Positions 1-5,317 of a DNA stretch of 6,418 nucleotides are shown piece by piece. The first letter of the stretch is position 1. Each line of letters starts with the position of its first letter. The stretch is from an uncultured Desulfuromonadales bacterium (lineage in GTDB: Bacteria > Desulfobacterota > Desulfuromonadia > Desulfuromonadales > Geopsychrobacteraceae). A model generated the notes under the pieces. It saw only the letters and a program-made list of their open reading frames with translations, searched no databases and was not told the origin of the DNA. A program made the position numbers and the translations under genes. Location of the stretch: contig CALZHQ010000115.1 in assembly GCA_945787295.1 (NCBI GenBank), positions 1-6,418 of the forward strand, read 5' to 3'.

Positions 1-581
1 GGGCGCTTGGCGGAGCTGATCTGCCAGACGGCGACCAGCGGGAAGAGCAGCATAACCCCGAGGCTGTCGCCCAGCCACCAGCTGGCCCAGTTGCTCAGGA
101 ATTGTCCTGGTAGGAGTTGACGACCCAGGGACAGGCAGAGCAACGCAAGGCTGGCGTTTATCAGGCAGCTCAGTGGACCACCGAAAAACATCGATTTGAT
201 GACTTCATCAATCCGCTCGGGTGGGGTGGGGAAGCCGATGTATTTGCGGATCATTATGGTGCCAACTAGAGCTTGCAGGCAGGCACCACCAGCTATGCCG
301 CTGCAGAGCAGCAGGGCTGTGGCCAGGGATATATCCGTCGGGCCGCTAAAAGCCGTCCAGCCCGTGGCCAGAAAAGCCCCGAGGAAGATGGCCGGCCAAA
401 CTCTGCGACCGAACAGCAGCAGGCTGCACAGGGCGATCCCGGCCGCCGGGTTGACAATCAGTGCAAAGCCCGGAGGGACGCTCAGTGGTTGTAGCAGGCG
501 GGAACACATCAAGTAGATCGCGGCAACGCCGGCCAGCTGCAGGAAGCGGTATGAGGGTGAACTGGTGGCTACTGTTTGCAT
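1..581 (-). CDS. MASE1-domain membrane sensor protein, N-terminal part (truncated by window edge)
   Basis: An open frame of 193 codons starts at ATG 581-579 and runs off the left end without a stop. An in-frame TAA at 614-612 and no other start codon between fix this start; a purine-rich AAGAAGAAAG lies just upstream. The protein is strongly hydrophobic with several membrane segments. Family-like motifs of MASE1 are visible: NPAAGIAL near residues 44-51, LLLFGRRVWPAIFLGAFLA near 54-72, and NWASWWLGDSLGVMLLFPL near 164-182. MASE1 is a known integral membrane sensory domain placed at the N-terminus of histidine kinases, diguanylate cyclases and phosphodiesterases. The output domain lies outside the window, so the enzymatic class cannot be stated. 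It reads in the same direction as nikR, 182 bp downstream of it, probably as a separate transcription unit. Confidence 0.8.
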   Translation of the reverse strand, partial: MQTVATSSPSYRFLQLAGVAAIYLMCSRLLQPLSVPPGFALIVNPAAGIALCSLLLFGRRVWPAIFLGAFLATGWTAFSGPTDISLATALLLCSGIAGGACLQALVGTIMIRKYIGFPTPPERIDEVIKSMFFGGPLSCLINASLALLCLSLGRQLLPGQFLSNWASWWLGDSLGVMLLFPLVAVWQISSAKR

Positions 582-635
582 CGCTTTCTTCTTATCCCTG
601 GGATTGGGTAATTATTAAAAGGATTCAGTCTCTTA

Positions 636-663
636 AGTATAGAAAGAGGGGAGAAGTATGCAA
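636..663 (-). promoter_or_regulatory. Candidate sigma70 promoter for the MASE1 sensor gene
   Basis: On the minus strand TTGCAT (663-658) is followed after 16 bp by TATACT (641-636). The -10 is good (5/6), the -35 is weak (3/6). It would give a leader of about 45-50 nt before the ATG at 581. The rest of the nikR-sensor gap (582-763) shows only weak GC-rich dyads and no clear terminator. Confidence 0.3.
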
Positions 664-763
664 GCGGGGGAGGTCGGTCGTGGTTTCAGGCCTTATTGGT
701 ATCCATGCCCAGCCATCTGGCCGAGGCAGCAGGGACTGAGCAGCCCGGCAGGCAGCATGGAAG

Positions 764-1183
764 TTAGAGCAGGTTCTGCCCCGAAGTTGTTGCCACCAGC
801 TTGCCGTGCTTGACCCCCTTGGTACCGATCAGTTCATCGGCGATCCGTTTGACCCGGCTGGCCAGCCCTTTGATCACCACCACTTCGAGGCAGTGATGGT
901 GATCGAGGTGGACATGCAGGGTCGAGACGATCTCCTCGTGATGGGAGTGCTGGTGTTCGGTCAGCTTGTCAGAGAGGTCGCGGGTGTGATGATCGTAGAC
1001 CAGGGTCACCGTGGCGACCGTCTGCTGGTTCTCATCGCCCCATTCCTTTTCGACCAGTGCCGCCCGGATCAGGTCGCGGATCGCTTCAGAGCGATTGACG
1101 TAGCCTTTGTCGCTGATCATTTCGTCGAATTGGCTCAGTAAACGCTCATCAATAGAAATTCCGAAACGGGTCAGCTCGGGCAT
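764..1183 (-). CDS. nikR: Nickel-responsive transcriptional regulator NikR
   Basis: A complete 139-aa protein of normal NikR length. Residues 4-45 form a ribbon-helix-helix DNA-binding domain with the characteristic [17 protein letters not shown] (27-43). Residues from about 55 form the ACT-like nickel-sensing domain. The high-affinity nickel ligands known from E. coli NikR (H76, H87, H89, C95) align with H79, H90, H92 and C98 in the segments HQHSHHEE and [15 protein letters not shown], so all four are present. The start ATG at 1183 is preceded by GAGG with a 7-nt spacer. NikR acts in the cytoplasm as a tetramer that represses (or occasionally activates) nickel uptake and nickel-enzyme genes when Ni(II) is bound. 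No nickel transporter or hydrogenase gene lies in the window; its targets must be elsewhere. It is divergent from the nrd operon. Family call is firm; the regulon is unknown. Confidence 0.93.
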   Translation of the reverse strand: MPELTRFGISIDERLLSQFDEMISDKGYVNRSEAIRDLIRAALVEKEWGDENQQTVATVTLVYDHHTRDLSDKLTEHQHSHHEEIVSTLHVHLDHHHCLEVVVIKGLASRVKRIADELIGTKGVKHGKLVATTSGQNLL

Positions 1184-1240
1184 AACAAATCCTCGTCAGA
1201 TTTAGCACCAAATCAGAGAAAAAATCTAATATTCAGCATG

Positions 1241-1269
1241 AGTATAACTGCTAGAAATTGGTTTAACAC
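1241..1269 (-). promoter_or_regulatory. Candidate nikR promoter
   Basis: On the minus strand GTGTTA (1269-1264) and TATACT (1246-1241) are separated by 17 bp, about 60 bp upstream of the nikR ATG. The -10 is good and the -35 poor. No convincing two-arm NikR operator (GTATGA or GTGTTAC type palindromes) was seen around it, only the single GTGTTA half. Confidence 0.25.
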
Positions 1270-1332
1270 ATGCCGTACAACAGGGCAAGAAAGTAAGAAA
1301 GATTGCTTGTGCTTAGCGATTTTGTCCACAGG

Positions 1333-1362
1333 TTGACCACAAACCTTTTAACAAGATATGGT
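1333..1362 (+). promoter_or_regulatory. Candidate nrdD promoter P1
   Basis: TTGACC (1333-1338, 5/6 to the -35 consensus) is followed after 18 bp by TATGGT (1357-1362, 4/6). The -10 lies inside the first NrdR-box-like site, which is the geometry expected of a repressor that blocks RNA polymerase. Its -35 also overlaps a DnaA-box-like 9-mer. Confidence 0.4.
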
Positions 1363-1364
1363 GT
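1349..1364 (+). promoter_or_regulatory. NrdR-box-like operator 1
   Basis: The 16-mer TAACAAGATATGGTGT matches the published NrdR consensus acaCwAtATaTwGtgt at 12 of 16 positions, with most of the core CwA-n-AT-n-T preserved, and has dyad symmetry (AACA..ATAT..TGTT). NrdR is the ATP/dATP-sensing repressor of ribonucleotide reductase genes. The match is by eye. Confidence 0.55.
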
Positions 1365-1380
1365 TTAATGAGAAGGAAAT

Positions 1381-1396
1381 CTACAAGATGTAGTGT
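1381..1396 (+). promoter_or_regulatory. NrdR-box-like operator 2
   Basis: The 16-mer CTACAAGATGTAGTGT matches the NrdR consensus at 12 of 16 positions, and its inner ten bases fit CwAnATnTwG completely. It starts exactly 32 bp after box 1 in the same register. NrdR boxes are typically paired at about 31-32 bp (three helical turns), which is the strongest argument that both are real. A related, weaker dyad, ACAGGATATCTTGT, follows at 1412-1425. Confidence 0.6.
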
Positions 1397-1405
1397 TTTT
1401 ATCTT

Positions 1406-1433
1406 TTGACAACAGGATATCTTGTGGTAGCCT
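1406..1433 (+). promoter_or_regulatory. Candidate nrdD promoter P2
   Basis: A perfect -35 hexamer TTGACA (1406-1411) is followed after 16 bp by an extended -10 TGG-TAGCCT (hexamer 1428-1433), which matches the consensus at only 3 of 6 bases. It would start transcription near 1440, leaving a leader of roughly 95 nt. The third, weak NrdR-like dyad lies in its spacer. Which of P1 and P2 is used cannot be told from sequence. Confidence 0.4.
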
Positions 1434-1471
1434 CTGTCTCAATGTTTTGCCAGTCATGGTCTTGTTGATGA

Positions 1472-1489
1472 TTCGCTCACCGGAGCGAA
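1472..1489 (+). other. Perfect stem-loop in the nrdD leader
   Basis: TTCGCTC (1472-1478) and GAGCGAA (1483-1489) form a perfect 7-bp stem around an ACCG loop, about 48 nt upstream of the nrdD ATG. It is followed by a very AT-rich stretch (1490-1512) without a U run, so it is not an ordinary intrinsic terminator. It may affect leader stability or translation; no known riboswitch was recognised. Confidence 0.45.
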
Positions 1490-1536
1490 ATTAAATATTA
1501 TTTATTAATTATCTGGTTTGGTCTGGGAGGATCGGT

Positions 1537-3525
1537 ATGATTGAGTTCATCCGTAAGCGGGACGGCCGTTTAGTACCTTTTGAAGAGCAGAAGATTGCTC
1601 AGGCGATCATCAAAGCGGTGCAGGCCGTTGGTGGCAGCGACATGCAGAAAGCTGCCGACATTACCCGTCAGGTCGGCGGCATCCTCTCGGTTCTCTATAA
1701 AGATGACCGGGTCCCGACAGTGGAAAACGTTCAGGATCTGGTCGAGAAGATCCTGATCGAAAACGGTCACGCCCAGACCGCCAAGGCCTACATTCTCTAC
1801 CGAAAGCAGCATGAAAGCCTGCGTCAGACCAAGGAATTCATGAAGGAGTCGATCGAGGCGATCGATTCTTATCTGGTTCGGGAAGACTGGCGGGTCAACG
1901 AGAATGCCAACATGGGCTACTCGCTGCAGGGCTTGAACAACCACATCGCGGCCAATATCACCAGTAACTATTGGCTGAACAAAATCTACCCGCAAGCGGT
2001 GGCCAATGCCCATCGTGAGGGCAGTTTCCACATCCATGATCTGGGGATGCTGTCGGTCTACTGCTGTGGCTGGGATCTGAAAGATCTGCTGCTGAAAGGC
2101 TTCACCGGTGCTTACGGCAAGATCCAGAGCGGGCCGCCGAAGCATTTCCGTTCGGCTCTCGGGCAGATTGTCAACTTTTTCTACACCCTTCAGGGCGAGG
2201 CGGCCGGGGCCCAGGCCTTCGCCAACTTCGATACCCTGCTGGCCCCCTTCATTGCTGCTGATGAAATGTCTTACGACGAGGTCAAGCAGTGTCTGCAGGA
2301 ATTCATCTTCAACATGAATGTGCCGACCCGGGTCGGTTTCCAGACCCCCTTCACCAACATCACCATGGATATGATGGTGCCGTCGAACATGGCGCAGGAA
2401 GCGGCGGTGATCGGTGGTGAACTGCAGGATCAGTGCTACGGCGATTTCCAGGAGCAGATGGACCTGCTTAACCGGGCCTTCTGCGAGGTGATGATGAATG
2501 GTGATGCTTCGGGGCGGATCTTTTCCTTCCCGATTCCGACCTACAATATCACCAGCGAGCTTGACTGGGAGAGTGACCGGCTGCAGCCGGTCTGGGAGAT
2601 GACCGCCAAGTACGGCATTCCCTATTTCAGCAACTTCGTCAATTCCGACATGGATCCGGAAGATGCCCGTTCGATGTGCTGCCGGCTGCGGCTCGACAAC
2701 CGCGAACTGCGCCGGCGGGGTGGTGGCCTGTTCGGTTCCAATCCCTTGACCGGCTCGATCGGCGTGGTCACCATCAATCTGCCGCGGGCAGCCTACCAGG
2801 CCGACTCGGTCAGCAGCTTTTACGAGCGGATCAGCCACCTGATGAAGCTGGCCTACGAGTCGTTAGAGCTGAAGCGCAAGCAGCTGGAGCGGTTGACTGA
2901 CGAAGGCCTGTATCCCTATAGCAAGTTCTATCTTGGCGCGATCCGCGAGCGCAGCGGCAGTTTCTGGGATAATCACTTTTCCACCATCGGTCTGATCGGC
3001 ATGAACGAGGCCTGTCACAACCTGCTCGGTTGCGGTATCGACAGTGAAGAAGGGCAGAAGCTGGCTCAAGCGACGCTTGACTTCATGCGCAAGCAGCTGG
3101 AGGTTTTCCAGGAAGAGACCGGCCATCTGTACAATCTTGAGGCGACTCCGGCAGAAGGGACCAGTTACCGGCTGGCCAACCGGGATCGTGAACTTTATCC
3201 CGATATCGTCACCGCCGGCACCGATGAGCCGTATTACACCAATTCAACCCAGTTGCCGGTCGGCACCACCGAGGATATCTTCGAGGCGCTCAGTCACCAG
3301 GACGGTCTGCAGACCCTCTATACCGGTGGCACCGTGTTCCACGGTTTCCTCGGTGAGCGGCTTGAAGATTGGCGGAGTGCCCGCTTGCTGGTGAAACGGA
3401 TTTCCGAGAATTTCCATCTGCCGTATTTTACCCTCAGCCCGACCTTTACCATCTGTCCGGAGCATGGATATATCACCGGTGAACATTTTGCCTGTCCGCA
3501 TCATCACGATGGGCAGGCAGCTTAA
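1537..3525 (+). CDS. nrdD: Anaerobic (class III) ribonucleoside-triphosphate reductase, catalytic polypeptide lacking its glycyl-radical tail
   Basis: The 662-aa protein reduces ribonucleotides to deoxyribonucleotides under anoxia. The ATG at 1537 has GGGAGG six bases upstream. Residues 3-92 are an ATP-cone (allosteric nucleotide site) beginning FIRKRDGRLVPFEEQKI. The ten-stranded barrel follows, with HIHDL (165-169), YCCGWDLKDLLLKGF (175-189), the active-site loop MCCRLRLDNREL (380-391) carrying the likely thiyl-radical cysteine, GSIGVVTINLPR (406-417) and TIGLIGMNEA (483-492). The C-terminus has PTFTICPEHGY (635-645) and GEHFACPHHH (648-657), the usual lead-in to the zinc ribbon and glycyl-radical loop, but the ORF stops five residues later. 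The RVxGY-type motif is missing here and is encoded by the next ORF. First gene of a three-gene operon. Family call is firm; activity must depend on the small partner. Confidence 0.95.
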   Translation: MIEFIRKRDGRLVPFEEQKIAQAIIKAVQAVGGSDMQKAADITRQVGGILSVLYKDDRVPTVENVQDLVEKILIENGHAQTAKAYILYRKQHESLRQTKEFMKESIEAIDSYLVREDWRVNENANMGYSLQGLNNHIAANITSNYWLNKIYPQAVANAHREGSFHIHDLGMLSVYCCGWDLKDLLLKGFTGAYGKIQSGPPKHFRSALGQIVNFFYTLQGEAAGAQAFANFDTLLAPFIAADEMSYDEVKQCLQEFIFNMNVPTRVGFQTPFTNITMDMMVPSNMAQEAAVIGGELQDQCYGDFQEQMDLLNRAFCEVMMNGDASGRIFSFPIPTYNITSELDWESDRLQPVWEMTAKYGIPYFSNFVNSDMDPEDARSMCCRLRLDNRELRRRGGGLFGSNPLTGSIGVVTINLPRAAYQADSVSSFYERISHLMKLAYESLELKRKQLERLTDEGLYPYSKFYLGAIRERSGSFWDNHFSTIGLIGMNEACHNLLGCGIDSEEGQKLAQATLDFMRKQLEVFQEETGHLYNLEATPAEGTSYRLANRDRELYPDIVTAGTDEPYYTNSTQLPVGTTEDIFEALSHQDGLQTLYTGGTVFHGFLGERLEDWRSARLLVKRISENFHLPYFTLSPTFTICPEHGYITGEHFACPHHHDGQAA

Positions 3526-3542
3526 ACCCAAAAATGAGAAGC

Positions 3543-3548
3543 AAGGAG
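3543..3548 (+). promoter_or_regulatory. Ribosome binding site of the split glycyl-radical ORF
   Basis: AAGGAG lies 9 nt before the ATG at 3558, inside the 32-nt gap after the nrdD stop. It shows that the small ORF is translated on its own and is not just the remains of a broken nrdD tail. Confidence 0.7.
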
Positions 3549-3557
3549 TTTTGATTT

Positions 3558-3701
3558 ATGGCCAAATGTGACGCAAAAACCGAAGTCTATTCACGTGTCT
3601 GTGGTTTCTTTCGCCCGGTCCAGCAGTGGAATCGTGGCAAGAAGGAGGAGTTTAAAGACCGCTCCGAGTATAATCTGGCCAACAAGGAGCAGAAAAGCTG
3701 A
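3558..3701 (+). CDS. Stand-alone glycyl-radical subunit of anaerobic ribonucleotide reductase (split NrdD C-terminus), 47 aa
   Basis: This small ORF encodes exactly the part absent from the upstream catalytic polypeptide. Residues 4-20 include C4, TEVYSRVCGFFRP (8-20) and then VQQWNRGKKEEFKDR (21-35), matching the end of fused NrdD proteins, where R-V-x-G-Y/F carries the glycyl radical. G16 is the predicted radical site. C4 aligns with the second cysteine of the CPxC zinc knuckle of fused forms. It has its own AAGGAG site and ATG, begins 32 nt after the nrdD stop and overlaps the nrdG start by 4 nt, so it lies between the enzyme and its activase. Function in trans is analogous to GrcA (YfiD), a spare glycyl-radical domain for pyruvate formate-lyase, but much smaller. 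Family identity is firm; assembly with NrdD is inference. Confidence 0.9.
   Translation: MAKCDAKTEVYSRVCGFFRPVQQWNRGKKEEFKDRSEYNLANKEQKS
3684..3689 (+). promoter_or_regulatory. Ribosome binding site that decides the nrdG start
   Basis: AAGGAG lies 8 nt upstream of CTG 3698-3700, inside the last codons of the small glycyl-radical ORF. This spacing is optimal for the CTG and for no ATG, GTG or TTG in the nrdG frame. Confidence 0.65.
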
Positions 3702-4402
3702 GTGACATCTCGATCAAGGGTTTTCAGGGGACCAGCCTGCTCGACTTTCCGGGGCGGGTTGCCTCTTTGGTTTTTACCGGCGGCTGTAACCTGTCCTGCC
3801 CTTATTGTCATAACCCGGGGTTGGTGCTCGAACCGAATACCTTTCCCGATTATCCGGTCAGTGAGTTGCTGGCAGACTTGCACAAACGAATATCGTTTAT
3901 CGATGGGGTAGTTATATCGGGCGGAGAACCGACCCTCGATGCTGGTCTGCCAGCGTTTTTATCGGACCTGAAAAAGCTCGGGTTGCAGACCAAGCTCGAT
4001 ACCAATGGCTTGCTGCCGGATGTTGTTGCGGAACTGCTGGCTGCTGACCTGCTCGATTATCTGGCGATCGATATAAAAACGGTACCGCAACGGTATGCCG
4101 AGTTGCACGATAAGCCGGTTATGTCTGAGCGGTTGTTGACTTGCATCGAACTGGCCAAACAGGCCGAGATAGACGTAGAATTCCGGACGACCTGCGTTCC
4201 GTCGCTGGTCGGTCAAGCCGAAATTGATCAGCTCGGAGAGTTGCTTCAGGGGGCGCCGGTCTGGGTCCTGCAGCAGTTTATGCCAGGACATTCGCTGCAA
4301 TTGAAATGGCAGCAGCTTGATGCCTACCGGCCGGAACAACTGGAAGACTTAGGCCGCCAGGCGGAACAGTATGTCGAGCAGGTGCAACTGCGCGGTCTTT
4401 AA
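3698..4402 (+). CDS. nrdG: Anaerobic ribonucleotide reductase activating protein, radical SAM
   Basis: A 234-aa radical-SAM activase that uses an [4Fe-4S] cluster and S-adenosylmethionine to create the glycyl radical. The cluster motif is C30-x3-C34-x2-C37 within FTGGCNLSCPYCHNP (26-40); the SAM-binding GGEP follows at 75-78, then DTNG and LAIDIKT later. It resembles the NrdG2-type activases (GFQ.TSLLDFPG at the N-terminus) and PflA relatives. The start is unusual: the frame has no ATG or GTG upstream of the cluster. A TTG at 3767 would delete the conserved N-terminal strand. CTG 3698 gives a protein beginning (M)SDISIKGFQG, has an ideal SD, and overlaps the previous stop as CTGA, suggesting translational coupling. 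The neighbouring 47-aa ORF is its expected substrate. Function firm; start 0.75. Confidence 0.93.
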   Translation: MSDISIKGFQGTSLLDFPGRVASLVFTGGCNLSCPYCHNPGLVLEPNTFPDYPVSELLADLHKRISFIDGVVISGGEPTLDAGLPAFLSDLKKLGLQTKLDTNGLLPDVVAELLAADLLDYLAIDIKTVPQRYAELHDKPVMSERLLTCIELAKQAEIDVEFRTTCVPSLVGQAEIDQLGELLQGAPVWVLQQFMPGHSLQLKWQQLDAYRPEQLEDLGRQAEQYVEQVQLRGL

Positions 4403-4475
4403 AGCCCGAGCGGTTATTCTGCAGATTTTTATAAACGCCCTTCAGCCGAGTGCCAAAGGGTTTACTTAACGTGTT

Positions 4476-4508
4476 GAAAGCCGTCTTCTGATTTGGGAGG
4501 CGGCTTTC
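4476..4508 (+). terminator. Hairpin terminator of the nrd operon
   Basis: GAAAGCCGTCTTC (4476-4488) pairs with GGAGGCGGCTTTC (4496-4508) over 13 positions, two of them G-U, around a 7-nt loop. It lies 73 nt after the nrdG stop. A proper T run is missing (GTACTTTC follows), so termination may be incomplete; the A/T-rich base also allows it to act on converging minus-strand transcripts. Confidence 0.55.
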
Positions 4509-4594
4509 GTACTTTCAAGGGCAGGAAAGCCTCCAATCGTCCTTTTGGGGGAACGCCTGGGGGCTTATCCAAAGCCAAACTCACCACTTTCGAG

Positions 4595-4610
4595 ATCCAG
4601 AACTCTGGAT
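4595..4610. repeat. Short perfect inverted repeat between nrdG and the phospholipase-like gene
   Basis: ATCCAGA and TCTGGAT are perfect 7-bp arms around AC. The site lies 67 bp beyond the stop of the minus-strand phospholipase-like gene. There is no T run on either strand. It could be an mRNA 3' structure or a protein binding site. The rest of 4403-4676 shows no gene. Confidence 0.35.
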
Positions 4611-4676
4611 TCGGGACTGAAATTTGTCTATTTCCTTAGCAGTGGTTCTATTTATGCAATTCCAGTGTATTCGGAC

Positions 4677-5198
4677 TTAGTCACAGTTCTTTTTTGCCCA
4701 GTCTTGATCATTTTTATAAGATTGCTCACCCGCGATCGATACGCCTTCATAAATCGCCAGTGCCGCAGTTGTACACGCTGGCAAGCCGACCGAACCAGCC
4801 CCAGGCAGACTACACGTTTCGATCATATTTTGGTAAAGCCATTTATCACACTCTTCTTGGGTATTCCCCGGCGTAGAGTAACAGACATCATGCAAATTAC
4901 AGGCACCATGAAAGACTGTATTGAAGACTTCCTTTACCCCCTTAACAGGGATACTGCAGCCATCGGCCCGTTGTGCATTCTTCCAGTTGTCTCCACAGGT
5001 ACTTTTAGTTTCCGCCTCGGCCTTACCAAGAAGTGAGCCATTTGTTTCACATTGCATATGCTTATAGTTAAAGGTTGAGCCGAGTTTAAAAGTCTGTCCA
5101 GAAGGGCTTATAAACTGCCTGTCTGGGCAATCAGCAAAAGCGTTTACGTTAAACAGCGAAATAATCAGAAACACACTTATTACGACTACTTTTTTCAT
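4677..5198 (-). CDS. Secreted phospholipase A2-like protein
   Basis: The 173-aa product starts at ATG 5198 with GGAG 8 nt upstream. Residues 1-22 are a typical Sec signal peptide (MKK, hydrophobic core, AFA before D23), so it is exported. The mature part carries the phospholipase A2 signature C-x2-H-D-x-C-Y as ACNLHDVCY (99-107), with H103 the catalytic base and D104 a calcium ligand, followed by EECD (115-118) and a helix with WLYQNMIETC. Ten cysteines (24, 50, 68, 81, 100, 106, 117, 129, 142, 172) could form five disulfides, as expected of a small extracytoplasmic PLA2. Such enzymes cleave the sn-2 acyl ester of phospholipids with Ca2+. The upstream N-terminal 80 residues were not recognised. 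It is downstream of, and co-directional with, the lipoprotein gene, 119 bp away. The substrate, a role in predation or toxicity, or simple lipid turnover cannot be decided. Confidence 0.75.
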   Translation of the reverse strand: MKKVVVISVFLIISLFNVNAFADCPDRQFISPSGQTFKLGSTFNYKHMQCETNGSLLGKAEAETKSTCGDNWKNAQRADGCSIPVKGVKEVFNTVFHGACNLHDVCYSTPGNTQEECDKWLYQNMIETCSLPGAGSVGLPACTTAALAIYEGVSIAGEQSYKNDQDWAKKNCD

Positions 5199-5317
5199 CT
5201 CTTCTTCTCCATTTCAACCTTCAGTTAGAGTTAAAAGTTAAAAAACCTGACGGCAATTGATAATTCGCAAGTCCCCCCTCCTTTCTTGCTAAAGATACAC
5301 ATGTGGACTACGAATAA

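Noticed and set aside
196..739. Plus-strand ORFs opposite the sensor gene
   Set aside because: They are shadows: composition is Arg/Gln-rich and without family resemblance, while the minus frame shows clear MASE1 motifs.
1184..1536. FNR site or cobalamin riboswitch upstream of nrdD
   Set aside because: No TTGAT-N4-ATCAA palindrome and no B12-box-like conserved segment was found.
1570..2838. Long minus-strand ORF inside nrdD
   Set aside because: It is antisense to a strongly conserved enzyme and has no recognisable protein features.
3552..3554. TGA as a selenocysteine codon linking a longer small ORF (ATG 3534)
   Set aside because: No SECIS-like hairpin follows, the residues MRSKEF have no family counterpart, and the ATG at 3558 has the better-placed SD.
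3523..3560. Programmed frameshift joining NrdD to its glycyl-radical tail
   Set aside because: The tail frame has a TGA at 3552-3554 just before its ATG, and the NrdD frame ends at TAA 3523. No slippery sequence was seen, and the tail has its own AAGGAG.
3767..4402. nrdG starting at TTG 3767
   Set aside because: It would begin only six residues before the first cluster cysteine and remove the conserved GFQ..SLLDFPG strand.
4545..5036. Plus-strand ORF opposite the phospholipase-like gene
   Set aside because: It has no SD or domain, and the minus strand has a signal peptide and PLA2 signature.
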